This document shows, piece by piece, positions 41,698 through 49,497 of a stretch of 64,000 nucleotides of DNA. The notes beneath the pieces are model-generated. The model did not search any database. It was not told where the DNA came from and worked only from the letters and a program-made list of their open reading frames with translations. Origin of the DNA: Streptomyces sp. NBC_00178 (GTDB lineage Bacteria > Actinomycetota > Actinomycetes > Streptomycetales > Streptomycetaceae); contig NZ_CP108143.1 in the NCBI RefSeq assembly GCF_036206005.1, forward strand, positions 6,849,501-6,913,500, given 5' to 3'. Every line of letters begins with the position of its first letter. The stretch's first letter is position 1. A program made the position numbers and the translations under genes.

Positions 41698-42960
41698 ATG
41701 ACCGACAGCGCCCGCACCGTGCTGGCCGGCCTCGACCGCATCCGCGACGACATCGAGGATCTCTACAAGGACCTCCACCGGAACCCTGAGCTGGGACTGG
41801 AGGAGCACCGGACGGCGGGCAAGGCCGCCGAGCTCCTGCGCGGCCTCGGCTGCCGGGTCGTCGAGGGCATCGGCGGCACCGGCGTGGTCGGCGTCCTGAC
41901 CAACGGTGACGGCCCGACGGTCATGGTCCGGGCGGACATGGACGGCCTGCCGGTCCGGGAGCAGACGGGACTGCCCTACGCGTCCACCGTGACGACGACC
42001 GGGCGGGACGGCACGGAGCAGCCGGTGATGCACGCCTGCGGGCACGACGTGCACATCGCTTCGCTGATCGGCTGCGTGCGCCTGCTGGCCGAGTCCGAGG
42101 ATTCCTGGAAGGGCACCTTCGTGGCGCTTCTCCAGCCCTCCGAGGAACCGGGCGACGGCGCCGACGCGATGGTCGCCGACGGCCTCACCGACAAGGCACC
42201 ACGCCCGGACGTGGTGCTGGCCCAGCACGTCCTGAACTATCCGGCGGGTTACGTCGGCACCCGGGCCGGATCGTTCATGTCCGCCGCGGACAGTCTGCGG
42301 ATCACGGTCCACGGCCGGGGTGGCCACGGTGCCATGCCGCAGACGGCGGTCGATCCCGTGGTGATGGCCGCGATGATCGTCGTGCGGCTCCAGACGATCG
42401 TCTCCCGGGAGATCGCGGCGCTCACTCCGGTGGTGGTCACGGTCGGCAGCATCCACGCGGGGACCGGCCCCAACATCATCCCGGACCGCGCGGTCATGCA
42501 GGTCAACGTGCGTACGTACGACGACGCCACCCGTACCCACGTGCTGCAGGCCATCGAGCGCATCGTCAAGGCCGAGTGCCAGGCGTCCGGGGCACCCAAG
42601 CCACCCGAGTTCGAGAAGATCGTCTCCTTTCCCCCCACGGTCAACGACGCCGGGACGACCCGGCGCGTAGCCGAGGCGTTCGCCGGCCACTTCGGGTCCG
42701 ACGCGCACACCATCGACCTCCAGACCGCGAGCGAGGACATGAGCAGGATTCCCGAGGCCTTCGGTGTCCCGTTCACCTATTGGGGCATCGGCGGAGGCGC
42801 CCCGGCGCCGGACGAGGGGGAGGGGGCGGACGGGTCGGCCGCAGCCCCGAGGCCGGGCAACCACAGCCCGTACTTCGCCCCGGTCCTCCAGCCCACCTTG
42901 GACACCGGCGTGAGCGCGCTGGTGGTCGCGTCACTCGCCTGGCTGGCGGTCGAAGCGTGA
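41698..42960 (+). CDS. M20D-family amidohydrolase (N-acyl-amino-acid/hippurate hydrolase type)
   Basis: 420 aa, dinuclear-metal peptidase family M20D. Metal site: Cys114 and His116 in HACGHDVH, then Glu149-Glu150 in PSEEPGDGA; HRNPELGLEEH and ADMDGLPVRE are family landmarks. A dimerisation insert follows (GRGGHGAMPQTAVDPV). Expected to hydrolyse N-acyl amino acids or conjugates. A proline/glycine/aspartate-rich insertion (about 365-385, APAPDEGEGADG) is unusual. AGGGAG precedes the ATG at 6 bp. Confidence 0.92.
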   Translation: MTDSARTVLAGLDRIRDDIEDLYKDLHRNPELGLEEHRTAGKAAELLRGLGCRVVEGIGGTGVVGVLTNGDGPTVMVRADMDGLPVREQTGLPYASTVTTTGRDGTEQPVMHACGHDVHIASLIGCVRLLAESEDSWKGTFVALLQPSEEPGDGADAMVADGLTDKAPRPDVVLAQHVLNYPAGYVGTRAGSFMSAADSLRITVHGRGGHGAMPQTAVDPVVMAAMIVVRLQTIVSREIAALTPVVVTVGSIHAGTGPNIIPDRAVMQVNVRTYDDATRTHVLQAIERIVKAECQASGAPKPPEFEKIVSFPPTVNDAGTTRRVAEAFAGHFGSDAHTIDLQTASEDMSRIPEAFGVPFTYWGIGGGAPAPDEGEGADGSAAAPRPGNHSPYFAPVLQPTLDTGVSALVVASLAWLAVEA

Positions 42961-43059
42961 ATCCTCCGGGTTCCGGCCGGGAGGACGGCTGACCCGGCGT
43001 CCGCGCGGAACCGCGTGCGGCTGGCCGTTCACGGCTGTCCGACTGCCACAATCTGCGGC

Positions 43060-43680
43060 ATGCACGTCCCTTCCCGCACCCCTCGGTGGCCGGTCGCCCT
43101 GGCCACGGGCCGGCTGCTTCTCCGCCCGATCGAGCGCAGGGACGTGGCCTTCCTGTCGCTCGTGTGGACCGATCCCGATGCGCGGCGCCACTTGGGCGGG
43201 CCTCTGAGCGCGACGGCACTGAGCGCCCGAGAGGATGGGTGCGTCGGGCACTTCGGAGCTTTCGTCATCGTTCGCCGCACGGACCGAGCCGTGCTCGGCC
43301 TGGTGTCCGTCGAACCCCGCTCCCGTTGGCAGGGGCGGACCGAGGTGTCGTACCAACTGCTGCCCGCGCACCGGCGCCGTGGTTACGGCAGAGAAGCGGT
43401 CGGTGCGGCAGTGGACTGGGCGCTCGGTGACGCCGACTTCGGGCCGGCGGGTGTGGTGGCGGTGACCCAGGAGGCGAATCACCGTTCTCGTCGCTTGCTC
43501 GAATCGCTGGGCACGGGCCTGATCGATCACGTCGTCGAGTGGGACGCGCGGCAAGCGGTGTACGCCCTGGACCACGAGCGCACGCACCTCGGACGGTCTG
43601 TCGTCAGGTACGAGGAACTGCCGGGCACCTCACCTCACGGTTCGATCCGGACGCCCGGATCGGACCCGGCCGCGTCGTAG
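43060..43680 (+). CDS. GNAT acetyltransferase (RimJ/RimL type)
   Basis: 206 aa from ATG 43060 (an upstream in-frame start gives 15 more unlikely residues). LATGRLLLRPIERRDVAFL opens an Acetyltransf_3 domain; the acetyl-CoA loop is HRRRGYGREAVGAAVDWAL (R-R-x-x-G-x-G/A), followed by TQEANHRSRRLLESLG. RimJ/L-like members acetylate protein N-termini or small amines; the target here is unknown. The C-terminal 40 residues look unstructured. Confidence 0.85.
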   Translation: MHVPSRTPRWPVALATGRLLLRPIERRDVAFLSLVWTDPDARRHLGGPLSATALSAREDGCVGHFGAFVIVRRTDRAVLGLVSVEPRSRWQGRTEVSYQLLPAHRRRGYGREAVGAAVDWALGDADFGPAGVVAVTQEANHRSRRLLESLGTGLIDHVVEWDARQAVYALDHERTHLGRSVVRYEELPGTSPHGSIRTPGSDPAAS

Positions 43681-43775
43681 CCCTGGAGAATCACACCGCG
43701 CTGTCGCCCCGCCGGCGCCCGGCGGGTCCGGCTGATGACGCCGGGCGCCGGCACCAGGGGTCCTACAGTGCGGGT

Positions 43776-44144
43776 ATGGCGGATGACGACGGTGAGCAGG
43801 CGGTCCGGGCGGCGATCGAGGGGGAGCTTCGGCTGCTGGATCCCGAGGTGCGGGCATCGCCGGACCTCGTCACCCAGCTTCTCGACCCCGGGTTCGCCGA
43901 GATCGGTGCGTCCGGCAGGCGTTGGGACGCCGCATCGATTCTCAAGGTGACCGGGGACGGATCGGTGAGTTCGCAGCGGCCGGTCGAGGTCGGTGCCATG
44001 TCCGGCTCCGTGCTGGCTCCGGGCGTCGTCCACCTGACGTACCGCACCGAGCACGACGGGCGCAGTGCGTGGCGCAGTTCGCTGTGGCGGAGGACGGAAT
44101 CCGGCTGGCGCCTGTACTTCCACCAAGGGACCCCCGTCGACTGA
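43776..44144 (+). CDS. DUF4440/NTF2-like protein
   Basis: 122 aa. AIEGELRLLDPEVRASPDLVTQLLDPGFAEIGASGRRWD and a C-terminal SSLWRRTESGWRLYFHQGTPV are typical of DUF4440 (SnoaL-like cone fold). Small ligand-binding or enzymatic protein, no further assignment. 95 bp after the GNAT gene on the same strand. Confidence 0.85.
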   Translation: MADDDGEQAVRAAIEGELRLLDPEVRASPDLVTQLLDPGFAEIGASGRRWDAASILKVTGDGSVSSQRPVEVGAMSGSVLAPGVVHLTYRTEHDGRSAWRSSLWRRTESGWRLYFHQGTPVD

Positions 44145-44424
44145 GCGGGTAACGCGACGGCGGTCAAGCGGCGTTGCCGGAGAGGGCACCCCGTTCGGGT
44201 TGCCGGCCCGGTCGGGGCCTGTGCCGTACGCGGGACGGAATGCGGCCGGAGGCAGGGGTGTTCCGGCCGATCCCGGGGCGGACCCGCGTCCGGGACGGTG
44301 CCGGGACGCTCCGAGGCTGTGCCGTCGGACCCTAGGCTCTGTTCGCCGGGTTTCCACGCGTGGTGACGACGCCGCGGGCCCGGGGCAGTCGAGTCCTGCC
44401 ACCCACCGGCGAAGGAGCGAAGCG

Positions 44425-45270
44425 GTGACGTCGTTCGAAGTGACCACAGCAAGTGTCGCGGGCATGTCGAGGTTCACCGAGTGGGCGGAGGACGAGGGAT
44501 GGAACCCTGGACTCTCCGACGCCCTGCTCCTCCACTCGGCGGATCCCCGGGGCTTCTTCCTCGGACAGCTCGACGGTGAACCCGTGGCCTCCGTATCCGC
44601 GGTGCGCTACGGCACGGACTTCGGCTTCCTCGGGTTCTACATCGCCCGCCCCGAGGTCCGCGGGCAGGGATACGGCATCCGTATGTGGCATGCCGCGATG
44701 GACCACCTCGCCGGCCGCAACGTCGGCCTCGACGGAGTGGTGGAGCAACAGGAGAACTACCGCAGGTCCGGGTTCCGGCGGGCATGGACCCATGTGCGTC
44801 ACGCCGGTGTCCCGACCGGGGGCGGGGTCGCGCCGGGCGTCCGGCTGACGGACGGACGGGACGTGCCTTTCGGGCTGCTCGCGGACTACGACCGGCGCTT
44901 CTTCCCCGCGGACCGTCAGGCCTTCCTCTCCCAGTGGATCGGCCACCGCTCACACACGTCATTGGCAGCCGTGCGTGACGGGAGGCTGGAGGGGTTCGCC
45001 GTCATGCGGCCGGCCGTGACCGGATCCCGCATCGGCCCGCTCCACGCCTCGTCGCCGGACATCGCGTCCTCCCTCGTCCACGAACTCGCGGGCCGGACGC
45101 CCGGAGACCCCGTGGCCCTGGACGTGCCGGACATCAACTCGGCGTCCATGAAGCTGATGGAACGCCTCGGGCTGGAGGCCACCTTCGAGTGCGCCCGCAT
45201 GTACACGGGGCCCACCCCGGACGTCGACACCGCAGGCATGTTCGCCGCGACCACGATCGAACTCGGCTGA
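44425..45270 (+). CDS. Two-part GNAT acetyltransferase (YitH-like)
   Basis: 281 aa. The N-terminal GNAT domain (about 1-125) has the loop RPEVRGQGYGIRMWHAAMDHL; the C-terminal half (about 150-275) is the acetyltransf_18-type domain with VALDVPDINSASMKLMERLGLE and a final MYTG segment. GAAGGAG precedes GTG 44425 at 7 bp. Substrate unknown. The gap 44145-44424 is empty. Confidence 0.88.
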   Translation: MTSFEVTTASVAGMSRFTEWAEDEGWNPGLSDALLLHSADPRGFFLGQLDGEPVASVSAVRYGTDFGFLGFYIARPEVRGQGYGIRMWHAAMDHLAGRNVGLDGVVEQQENYRRSGFRRAWTHVRHAGVPTGGGVAPGVRLTDGRDVPFGLLADYDRRFFPADRQAFLSQWIGHRSHTSLAAVRDGRLEGFAVMRPAVTGSRIGPLHASSPDIASSLVHELAGRTPGDPVALDVPDINSASMKLMERLGLEATFECARMYTGPTPDVDTAGMFAATTIELG

Positions 45271-45402
45271 CCCCGCGGGCAGACGCCGCCGGGCGCGGCC
45301 CGGCTGTGGTGGCCCCGCGCCCCGCGCCCCGCGCCGCACGGTGCACCGGCGCGCTCGGGGCCGCTCATGCCCGTAACGAGGGGGTGCGGTCAACAGCATG
45401 CA

Positions 45403-45421
45403 TTAGGTGAGGCTAACCTAA
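45403..45421 (+). promoter_or_regulatory. Iron box (DmdR/IdeR operator) over the -10 region
   Basis: TTAGGTGAGGCTAACCTAA matches the actinobacterial iron-box palindrome TTAGGTTAGGCTAACCTAA at 18 of 19 positions. The embedded TAACCT (45414-45419) can serve as the -10 box, so iron-loaded DmdR would block RNA polymerase directly. Confidence 0.92.
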
Positions 45422-45426
45422 TGCCC

Positions 45427-46326
45427 ATGAGAGCTGGTGAGAGCACTTCTGGTGCTACGCATGCCCTGATGGCCGAGGGCATGCCACTGACGCGTGGCCA
45501 CGGTCTGTCCGCAGACGGTGTGACCGTGGCGTACGGAAAGGTCGATGTCGTCCACGGGGCCGCCATCGCCCTGCGGCCCGCCGAGGTGACCGTCCTCGTC
45601 GGGCCGAACGGGAGCGGGAAGTCCACGCTGCTGAGGACGCTCGCCCGCCTGCAGAGCGCCCGTACCGGCTCGCTCACCGTCGACCCGGGTACGGACGAGG
45701 CCGCGGACGGCTTCGCCCTGAACGCCCGCGACTTCGCGCGGTGCGTCGCCCTCCTGACCCAGTCCCGGTCCACGCCCGGCGGGCTGACCGTCCGGGACGT
45801 CGTGGACTTCGGCCGCTACCCGCACCGGGGCCGATGGGGGCGCCCCGACCCCCGCGGAACCGCCGCGGTCGACCGCGCGCTCGGCCTGACCGGCGTCGGG
45901 GAACTGGCGGGGCGGGGCGTCGACCAGCTCTCCGGCGGACAGCTCCAGCGCGTATGGCTCGCGAGCTGTCTCGCCCAGGAAACGGGTGTCCTCCTCCTGG
46001 ACGAACCCACCACCTACCTCGACCTTCGCTACCAGGTCGAACTCCTCGACCTGATACGCGATCTCGCCGACGACCACGGAATCGCCGTCGGTGTCGTCCT
46101 CCACGACCTCGATCAGGCGGCTGCCGTCGCCGACCGTGTCGCCCTGCTGAACGCGGGGCGCATCGTCGCCGACGGAACCCCCGAAGACGTGTTCACGCCC
46201 GAACTCCTGACGGATGTCTACGGCATCCGCATCGACGTCGGCACCGATCCGTCGACCGGCCGGCTGCGCACCCGCGCGATCGGCCGTCACCACTCCAGAT
46301 CCGAAAGGCTCAGCACCTCCCGATGA
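45427..46326 (+). CDS. Siderophore/iron ABC transporter ATPase
   Basis: 299 aa FecE/FepC-type ATPase. Walker A GPNGSGKST (59-67), ABC signature LSGGQLQRV, Walker B VLLLDEPT and the H-loop histidine in VVLHDL are intact. ATG 45427 is preferred: ATG 45421 overlaps the iron box, and the TAACCT -10 places transcription start at about 45427, implying a leaderless mRNA; ATG 45469 or 45481 are fallbacks. The stop overlaps the next start (ATGA). First gene of an iron-repressed three-gene operon. Confidence 0.93.
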   Translation: MRAGESTSGATHALMAEGMPLTRGHGLSADGVTVAYGKVDVVHGAAIALRPAEVTVLVGPNGSGKSTLLRTLARLQSARTGSLTVDPGTDEAADGFALNARDFARCVALLTQSRSTPGGLTVRDVVDFGRYPHRGRWGRPDPRGTAAVDRALGLTGVGELAGRGVDQLSGGQLQRVWLASCLAQETGVLLLDEPTTYLDLRYQVELLDLIRDLADDHGIAVGVVLHDLDQAAAVADRVALLNAGRIVADGTPEDVFTPELLTDVYGIRIDVGTDPSTGRLRTRAIGRHHSRSERLSTSR

Positions 46327-47303
46327 GACGCAACCTTCTCGCCACGGCCGCCGTCGCCGTCGCCGCACTCTCCCTGGCCGCCTGCGGAACCACCGAGCCG
46401 TCCTCGGACGAGCCCGCCGCAGCGGACAAGCCCGCAGGGAAGATCACCCTCACCGACCACACCGGCGTGAAGGTGACCCTCGACGGCCCCGCCAAGAAGG
46501 TCGTCGCCACCGAGTGGAACGTGATCGAGGACCTGGTCGCCCTCGGGGTGGCCCCCGTCGGAGTCGCCGACGTGAAGGGCTACACCGCGTGGAACACCGC
46601 CGCCCCGCTCACCGGTGACCCCAAGGACATAGGGACCCGCGGCGAGCCGAGCATCGACACCGTCGCCGCCCTCGCGCCGGACCTCGTGGTGGCCACCACC
46701 GACCTCTCGCCCGCCGTCGTGAAGCAGCTCCGCAAGGTCGCGCCCGTCATCGAGGTGACCGCGGCCGACGCCGCCGACCAGATCGGCACGATGAACGACA
46801 GCATCGACCTCATCGCGAAGGCCACCGGCACCGAGACCAAGGCCGACGCACTCAAGAAGGACTTCGAGGCGAGCGTCGCCGAAGGCAAGAAGGCCCTTGA
46901 GGACGCCGGACTCGGCGGTGCGAAGATCGCGTCCGCCGACGGCTACGTCCAGGCGAACCAGGTGTCCGTCCGCGCCTACACGGGCGGCTCCCTCCTCGGC
47001 GCCGTCAACGAGCGGCTCGGCCTCGAGAACGCCTGGACCGTCAAGGGCGACAAGGACTACGGCCTCGCCACCACCGACGTCGAAGGCCTCACCGGCCTCG
47101 GCGACGTCCAGTTCACGTACGTCGCGAACGACGCCGACGGCGACGCGTTCAGCGGCCTCGCGAAGAACGCCGTGTGGAAGTCGCTTCCCTTCGTGAAGAA
47201 CGGCGACGTGCACCGGCTGCCCGACGGCGTCTGGATGTTCGGCGGCCCCCGCTCGATGGAGGCGTACATCGACTCCCTCGTCGACGCCCTGACGAAGAAG
47301 TAG
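46323..47303 (+). CDS. Iron-siderophore substrate-binding lipoprotein
   Basis: 326 aa. Lipoprotein signal peptide with lipobox LAAC, lipidated Cys21. Class III binding-protein fold: KKVVATEWNVIEDLVALGVAPVGVAD in lobe 1, APDLVVATTDLSP, a long linking helix (about 165-205) and a C-terminal PDGVWMFGGPRSMEAYID. Family FecB/FepB-like, most probably binding a ferric hydroxamate or citrate-type siderophore. No siderophore biosynthesis gene is in the window. Confidence 0.93.
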   Translation: MRRNLLATAAVAVAALSLAACGTTEPSSDEPAAADKPAGKITLTDHTGVKVTLDGPAKKVVATEWNVIEDLVALGVAPVGVADVKGYTAWNTAAPLTGDPKDIGTRGEPSIDTVAALAPDLVVATTDLSPAVVKQLRKVAPVIEVTAADAADQIGTMNDSIDLIAKATGTETKADALKKDFEASVAEGKKALEDAGLGGAKIASADGYVQANQVSVRAYTGGSLLGAVNERLGLENAWTVKGDKDYGLATTDVEGLTGLGDVQFTYVANDADGDAFSGLAKNAVWKSLPFVKNGDVHRLPDGVWMFGGPRSMEAYIDSLVDALTKK

Positions 47304-47309
47304 TCCGCC

Positions 47310-49376
47310 GTGGCCGTCATCGAGAACACCGCGGTCGGCCGTGACCGCACTGCCGCGGCCACGACGGGCGCGGTCGCGGTGGCGGCCGGGCTCGCCCTGC
47401 TGGTCGTGGTGCTCGCCGCGGTGGACATCACCCAGGGGACCGCCGACGTGGGTGCGGCGGAGGTGTGGCACGCACTCACCGGCACCGCCCAGGCGGGGGA
47501 CGCCTCCGTCGTCGTCGCGTCCCGGCTGCCGAGGATGATCGCGGCCGTCCTCGTGGGAGTGGCACTCGGCATGTCCGGCGCCGCCCTCCAGGCGGTCAGC
47601 CGCAACGTGCTCGCGTCACCCGACACCCTCGCCGTCAACGCCGGCTCCTACCTGTCGCTGGGCGTCATCGCCGTCACCGGGACCACGCTGCCGCTCCTCG
47701 CCTCCTCGGGCGCCGCGTTCGTCGGCGGACTCGCGGCCACAGCCGTCGTGCTCGGCCTGTCCGGGATCGGCAGGGGCACCGTCCGCCTGGTCCTCGCGGG
47801 CAGCGCGCTCGCCCTGGGGCTCAACGCGGTGACCGAGGCGCTGCTCCTGCTGTTCCCCCAGCGGACCGAGGGTCTCTACCGGTGGGGGCAAGGGGGCGTC
47901 GGACAGAACGGATTCGACGGAGTGGCGCAGATGGCCCCGGTCATCGGCGTCGCCTTCGCGGGGCTGCTGCTCGTCGCCCGTCGCGTCGACGCCCTGGCTC
48001 TGGGCGACGACGCCGCGAGGGGACTCGGCGTACCCGTGCGGGGGACGCGCATCACCACCGTCGTGCTCGCGACCCTGCTCGCCGCGGCGGCAGTGACCCT
48101 CGCGGGACCGATCGGCTTCGTCGGCCTGTGCGCTCCCGCGCTCGTGCGGCCCCTCTCCCGTCGGTTCCGGGGACTCTCGCGGTCCCGGGTGAGCCTGCCG
48201 GTCACCGGACTCGTCGGTGCGGCGCTCGTGCTCGGCTCGGACGTACTGCTGCGCGCGGTGGTCCCGGCGGACCTGGCGGTGGAGGTGCCGACCGGTGTCG
48301 TCACGACCGTGGTCGGCGGCGTCTTCCTCGTCGTGATGGCACTCCGTACCCGCGACACCGCCGGCGCGGACGCCCCCGACCGGCTCCGGATACCCGGCAG
48401 GACGGCGTTCCTGACGACTGTCGTCGTGCTCGGTGTCGTGCTGGCCGGAGTGACGGTCGGGGCCGTGCTGCTCGGTGACTCGAAACTCCTGCTCGGTGAC
48501 GTCGTGAACTGGGCGCAGGGGCACTCCGGACGGGTCGTCACCTACGTCCTCGACACGCGCGTGCCCCGGGTGACGGCCGCCCTCCTCGCGGGTGCGGCGC
48601 TCGCACTGTCCGGGACACTCGTGCAGGCCGTGACGCGCAATCCACTCGCGGAGCCGGGTGTCCTGGGTGTCTCCGGAGGCGCGGGCCTCGGTGCCGTACT
48701 GCTCGTCACGAGCGTGCAGGCTCCCGGTTCCTGGGCGATCGCCGCAGCCGCGTTCGGCGGGGCGGCGGTCGTGTCGTCGATCGTCTTCGGTCTGGCCGCG
48801 CGTGGTGGCTTCGGGCAGAACAGGCTGGTCCTGCTCGGTGTCGGGGTCTCGGCCGCGACCGCCGCGCTGATCAGTCTGGTCATCGTGCTGAGCGACCCGT
48901 TCGACACCACGCGGGCCCTGACCTGGCTGTCCGGATCGACTTACGGGCGGACCATGCCCGATGTCGTCCCGGTCGCCCTGGTGCTCGCCGTCGGCGTGGC
49001 CGCGGCCGTGGCCCGCCGCAAGGAACTCGATCTCGTCGCGCTCGACGAGGACACTCCGAAGCTGCTCGGTCTCGGCCTCACCCGGGCGCGTCTCGGCTTC
49101 CTCGTGCTGGCGGTCCTGCTCGGCGCCACCGCGGTGGCGGCGGCCGGCACGATCGGGTTCGTCGGGCTCGTCGCCCCGCATGCGGCACGCGCCCTCGTCG
49201 GACGCCGGCACGTACGCGTGGTGCCGGTCGCGCTCCTGCTCGGGGCCCTGCTGGTCGGCCTCGCGGACCTCGCCGGACGTACGGTGATCGCTCCTGCCCA
49301 GCTCGGTGCGGGTCTGATGACCGCCGTCATCGGAACCCCGTACTTCTTCTACCTGCTGGTCCGCACACGGCGCTGA
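47310..49376 (+). CDS. Fused double FecCD-type siderophore permease
   Basis: 688 aa carrying two complete FecCD/BtuC domains in tandem (about 20-345 and 365-685), like FhuB. Each half has the conserved SRLPRMIAAVLVGVALGMSG or TRVPRVTAALLAGAALALSG segment and the coupling-helix/GPIGFVGL or GTIGFVGL motif. About 18-20 membrane helices. It starts at GTG 47310, 6 bp after the lipoprotein gene. One fused permease with one ATPase makes a complete importer. Confidence 0.93.
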   Translation: MAVIENTAVGRDRTAAATTGAVAVAAGLALLVVVLAAVDITQGTADVGAAEVWHALTGTAQAGDASVVVASRLPRMIAAVLVGVALGMSGAALQAVSRNVLASPDTLAVNAGSYLSLGVIAVTGTTLPLLASSGAAFVGGLAATAVVLGLSGIGRGTVRLVLAGSALALGLNAVTEALLLLFPQRTEGLYRWGQGGVGQNGFDGVAQMAPVIGVAFAGLLLVARRVDALALGDDAARGLGVPVRGTRITTVVLATLLAAAAVTLAGPIGFVGLCAPALVRPLSRRFRGLSRSRVSLPVTGLVGAALVLGSDVLLRAVVPADLAVEVPTGVVTTVVGGVFLVVMALRTRDTAGADAPDRLRIPGRTAFLTTVVVLGVVLAGVTVGAVLLGDSKLLLGDVVNWAQGHSGRVVTYVLDTRVPRVTAALLAGAALALSGTLVQAVTRNPLAEPGVLGVSGGAGLGAVLLVTSVQAPGSWAIAAAAFGGAAVVSSIVFGLAARGGFGQNRLVLLGVGVSAATAALISLVIVLSDPFDTTRALTWLSGSTYGRTMPDVVPVALVLAVGVAAAVARRKELDLVALDEDTPKLLGLGLTRARLGFLVLAVLLGATAVAAAGTIGFVGLVAPHAARALVGRRHVRVVPVALLLGALLVGLADLAGRTVIAPAQLGAGLMTAVIGTPYFFYLLVRTRR

Positions 49377-49497
49377 CACGACGTGGGGGCGGGGCGGGGG
49401 CCGGTCGTTCGGCCGGCGCCCCGCTCCTTCGGCGTAGCGCCCGCCGCTCCGTCCGACGAGGTGGGCCGGGCTCTCACCGCCCGGCCCACGCCGCGCG

